Source: Siphonodentalium dalli
Taxonomy: Eukaryota; Mollusca; Scaphopoda; Gadilida; Siphonodentaliidae
Assembly (NCBI GenBank): GCA_032622095.1
Contig: CP136063.1
Coordinates: 14,241,814 to 14,305,813 of the forward strand
Direction: 5' to 3'
Length of the DNA stretch: 64,000 bases
Below the pieces are notes generated by a model. That model had not been told where the DNA came from. It made no database searches and was given only the letters and a program-made list of their open reading frames with translations. Positions 60,050 through 64,000 of this stretch are shown one piece after another (within the stretch, counting starts at the first letter, position 1; each line of letters starts with the position of its first letter). The translations under genes were made by a program, and so were the position numbers.

Positions 60050-61357
60050 GGAGGATGTGATATGAATCATAACTAATGATGTCTAACATGCGAGGATGTG
60101 ATATGAATCATAACTAATGATGTATAACACGAGAGGACGTGATATGAATCATAACTAATAATGTATAACATGAGAGGACGTGATATGAATCATAACTAAT
60201 GATGTATAACATGAGAGGAAGTGATATGAATCATAACTAATGATGTATAACATGAGAGAACGTGATATGAATCATAACTAATGATGTATAACATGAGAGG
60301 ATGTGATATGAATCATAACTAATGATGTCTCACATGAGAGGACGTGATATGAATCATAACTAATGATGTCTCACATGAGAGGACGTGATATGAATCATAA
60401 CTAATGATGTCTAACATGAGAGGATGTGATATGAATCATAACTAATGATGTCTCACATGATTAGCTGATGTGATATGAATCATAACTAATGATGTCTCAC
60501 ATGAGAGGACGTGATATGAATCATAACTAATGATGTCTAACATGAGGAGGACGTGATATGAATCATAACTAATGATGTCTAACATGAGGAGGACGTGATA
60601 CGAATCATAACTGATGATGTCTCACACGAGGAGGACGTGATATGAATCATAACTAATGATGTCTCACATGAGGAGGACGTGATATGAATCATAACTAATG
60701 CTGTCTAACATGAGAGGATGTGATATGAATCATAACTAATGATGTCTAACATGAGAGGATGTGATATGAATCATAACTAATGATGACTCACATGATTAGA
60801 GGATGTGATATGAATCATAACTAATGATGTCTAACATGAGGAGGACGTGATATGAATCATAACTAATGACGTCTAACATGAGAGGAGGTGATATGAATCA
60901 TAACTAATGATGTCTAACATGATGAGAGGATGTGATATGAATCATAACTAATGATGTCTAACATGAGGAGGACGTGATATGAATCATAACTAATGATGTC
61001 TCACATGAGATGATGTGATATGAATCATAACTATTGATGTCTAACATGAGGAGGACGTGATATGAATCATAACTAATGATGTCTAACGTGATTAGAGGAA
61101 GTGATATGAATCATAACTAATGATGTCTAACATGAGGAGGACGTGATACGAATCATAACTAATGATCTCTAACATGATGAGAGGAGGTGATATGAATCAT
61201 AACTAATGATGTCTCACATGAGAGGATGTGATATGAATCATAACTAATGATGTCTAACATGAGGAGGACGTGATATGAATCATAACTAATGACGTCTAAC
61301 ATGAGAGGAGGTGATATGAATCATAACTAATGATGTCTAACATGATGAGAGGATGTG
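60050..61357. repeat. Satellite block right of the LINE, copy of 52355-53662
   Basis: It begins exactly at the LINE 5' junction and follows the left block at offset 7,695 without indels for about 1.3 kb. After that it contains about two extra units (61375-61460) and then again resembles 53700-53845. Confidence 0.8.
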
Positions 61358-64000
61358 ATATGAATCATAACTAATGATGTCTAACATGAGAGGATGTGAT
61401 ATGAATCATAACTAATGATGTCTCACATTAGAGGAGGTGATATGAATCATAACTAATGATGTCTAACATGATGAGGACGTGATATGAATCATAACTAATG
61501 ATGTCTCACATGAGATGATGTGATATGAATCATAACTAATGATGTCTAACATGAGGAGGACGTGATACGAATCATAACTAATGATGTCTAACATGATGAG
61601 TGGATGTGATATGAATCATAACTAATGATGTCTAACATGATGAGAGGATGTGATATGAATCATAACTAATGATGTCTCACATGATGAGTGGATGTGATAT
61701 GAATCATAACTAATGATGTCTCACATGAGAGGATGTGTTATGAATCATAACTAATGATGTCTAACATGATTAGAGGAAGTGATATGAATCATAACTAATG
61801 ATGTCTCACATTAGCGGATGTGATATGAATCATACATAATGATGTCTAACATGAGAGGATGTGATATGAATAATAACTAATGATGCCTAACATGAGAGGA
61901 TGTGCTATGAATCATAACTAATGATGTATAACATGAGAGGATGTGATATGAATCATAACTAATGATGTCTAACATTAGAGGAGGTGATATGAATCATAAC
62001 TAATGATGTCTAACATGAGAGGATGTGATATGAATAATAACTAATGATGCCTAACATGAGAGGATGTGATATGAATCATAACTAATGATGTCTAACATGA
62101 GAGGAGGTGATATGAATCATAACTAATGATGTCTAACATTAGAGGATGTGATATGAATCATAACCAATGATGTATAACATGAGAGGATGTGATATGAATC
62201 ATAACTAATGATGTATAACATGAGAGGATGTGATATGAATCATAACTAATGATGTCTAACATTAGAGGAGGTGATATGAATCATAACTAATGATGTCTAA
62301 CATTAGAGGATGTGATATGAATCATAACTAATGATGTATAACATGAGAGGATGTGATATGAATCATAACTAATGATGTATAACATGAGAGGATGTGATAT
62401 GAATCATAACTAATGATGTCTAACATTAGAGGAGGTGATATGAATCATAACTAATGACGTCTAACGTTAGAGGAGGTGATATGAATCATAACTAATGATG
62501 TCTAACATGAAGAGGACGTGATATGAATCATAACTAATGATGTCTAGCATGAGAGGATGTGATATGAATCATAACTAATGATGTCTCACATTAGAGGAGG
62601 TGATATGAATCATAACTAATGATGTATAACATGAGAGGATGTGATATGAATCATAACTAATGATGTCTAACATGAGAGGATGTGATATGAATCATAACTA
62701 ATGATGTCTAACATGAGAGGATGTGATATGAATCATAACTAATGATGTCTAACATGAGAGGACGTGACGTGAATCATAACTAATGATGTCTAACATGAGA
62801 GGACGTGACGTGAATCATAACTAATGATGTATAACATGAGAGGATGTGATATGAATCATAACTAATGATGTCTCACATGAGAGGAAGTGATATGAATCCT
62901 AACTAATGATGTCTCACATGAGAGAATGTGATATGAATCATAACTAATGATGTCTAACATGAGAGGATGTGATATGAATCATAACTAATGATGTCTAACA
63001 TGAGAGGATGTGATATGAATCATAACTAATGATGTGTAACATGAGAGGATGTGATATGAATCATAACTAATGGTGTCTCACATGAGAGGACGTGCACGAA
63101 TCATAACTAATGATGTATAACATGAGAGGATGTGATATGAATCATAACTAATGATGTATAGCATGAGAGGATGTGATATGAATCATAACTAATGATGTAT
63201 AACATGAGAGGACGTGATATGAATCATAACTAATGATGTCTAACATGAGAGGATGTGATATGAATCATAACTAATGATGTATAACATGAGAGGACGTGAT
63301 ATGAATCATAACTAATGATGTCTAACATGAGAGGATGTGATATGAATCATAACTAATGATGTCTAACATGAGAGGATGTGATATGAATCATAACTAATGA
63401 TGTATAACATGAGAGGACGTGATATGAATCATAACTAATGATGTATAACATGAGAAGGACGTGTTATGAATCATAACTAATGATGTATAACATGAGATGA
63501 TGTGGTATGAATCATAACTAATGATGTCTAACATGAGAAGGACGTGATATGAATCATAACTAACGGTGTCTCACATGAGAGGATGTGATATGAATCATAA
63601 CTAATGATGTCTAACATGAGAAGGACGTGATATGAATCATAACTAATGATGTCTCACATGAGAGGACTTGATAACTAATGATGACTAATAATGTGTCATA
63701 TGAGAGGACGTGATATGATTCATAACAAATGATATATAACATGAGAGGAGGTGATATGAATCATAACTAATCATGTCTAACATGAGAGGAAGTGATATGA
63801 AACATAACTAATGATGTCTAACATGAGGAGGACGTGATATGAATCATAACTAATGATGTCTAACATGATGAGAGGATGTGATATGAATCATAACAAATGA
63901 TGTCTCACATGAGAGGATGTGATATGAATCATAACTAATGACGTCTGACATTAGAGGGGGTGATATGAATCATAACTAATAATGTGTAACATGATTAGAG
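61358..64000. repeat. 41-bp satellite, continuing beyond the window
   Basis: Regular units of the same satellite with GTCTAAC and GTATAAC variants, less higher-order order, and more single-base variants toward 63.6-63.8 kb (a truncated unit near 63665-63700). The array runs off the window, so its total length is unknown. Confidence 0.9.

Overview
The window is eukaryotic, probably from a marine invertebrate and most likely a bivalve mollusc. It has no bacterial gene organisation. It contains satellite DNA, LINEs, TTAA-flanked miniature elements, and a dispersed repeat ending in a GACGGACG run followed by GGTTAGCTAAAAA, a type I associate with bivalves from memory. No ordinary host single-copy gene is convincing; almost everything is mobile or repetitive.

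Layout. (1) 0.15-3.75 kb: an intronless, broken copy of a multicopy invertebrate gene whose core resembles a PIN/FEN-like nuclease and whose tail is a cysteine cluster. (2) 3.75-8.49 kb: repeat-rich DNA with two minus-strand LINE relics, a degenerate ~140-bp repeat series, a bivalve-type dispersed repeat and a TTAA-flanked MITE. (3) 8,494-15,510: a 7,017-bp palindromic element flanked by a 6-bp direct repeat (AAAGTC). Each ~3.3-kb arm carries the same two genes, transcribed outward from the centre: a 73-residue basic protein and a 574-residue zinc-finger/P-loop ATPase resembling viral (A32/HerA-like) packaging ATPases. The left ATPase is open; the right copy has one nonsense codon. A 413-bp spacer made of a dispersed repeat separates the arms. 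(4) 15.5-21.5 kb: non-coding DNA with a chain of perfect hairpins, a second copy of the MITE in opposite orientation, dispersed repeats and low-complexity DNA. (5) 21.54-23.09 kb: a 43-bp satellite. (6) 23.09-53.88 kb and 60.05 kb to the window end: a 41-bp satellite with variant zones and higher-order duplications (offsets 2,644/2,645, 3,145 and 2,953 bp verified with several markers). (7) 53.88-60.05 kb: a full-length, apparently intact LINE on the minus strand inside the satellite. Its endonuclease/reverse transcriptase ORF overlaps the ORF1 end by 19 nt, and a short upstream ORF overlaps the ORF1 start as ATGA.

How it fits together. The palindromic element has genes for a putative packaging-type ATPase and a basic protein but no visible integrase, polymerase or capsid gene, so it looks like a non-autonomous or rearranged relative of Polinton/adintovirus-like elements. 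The LINE carries what is needed for target-primed retrotransposition. The 41-bp satellite on its two sides is not continuous: after the LINE it restarts about 1.52 kb upstream of where it stopped, leaving near-identical direct copies on both sides. All family assignments come from motifs read by eye; no database search was possible.
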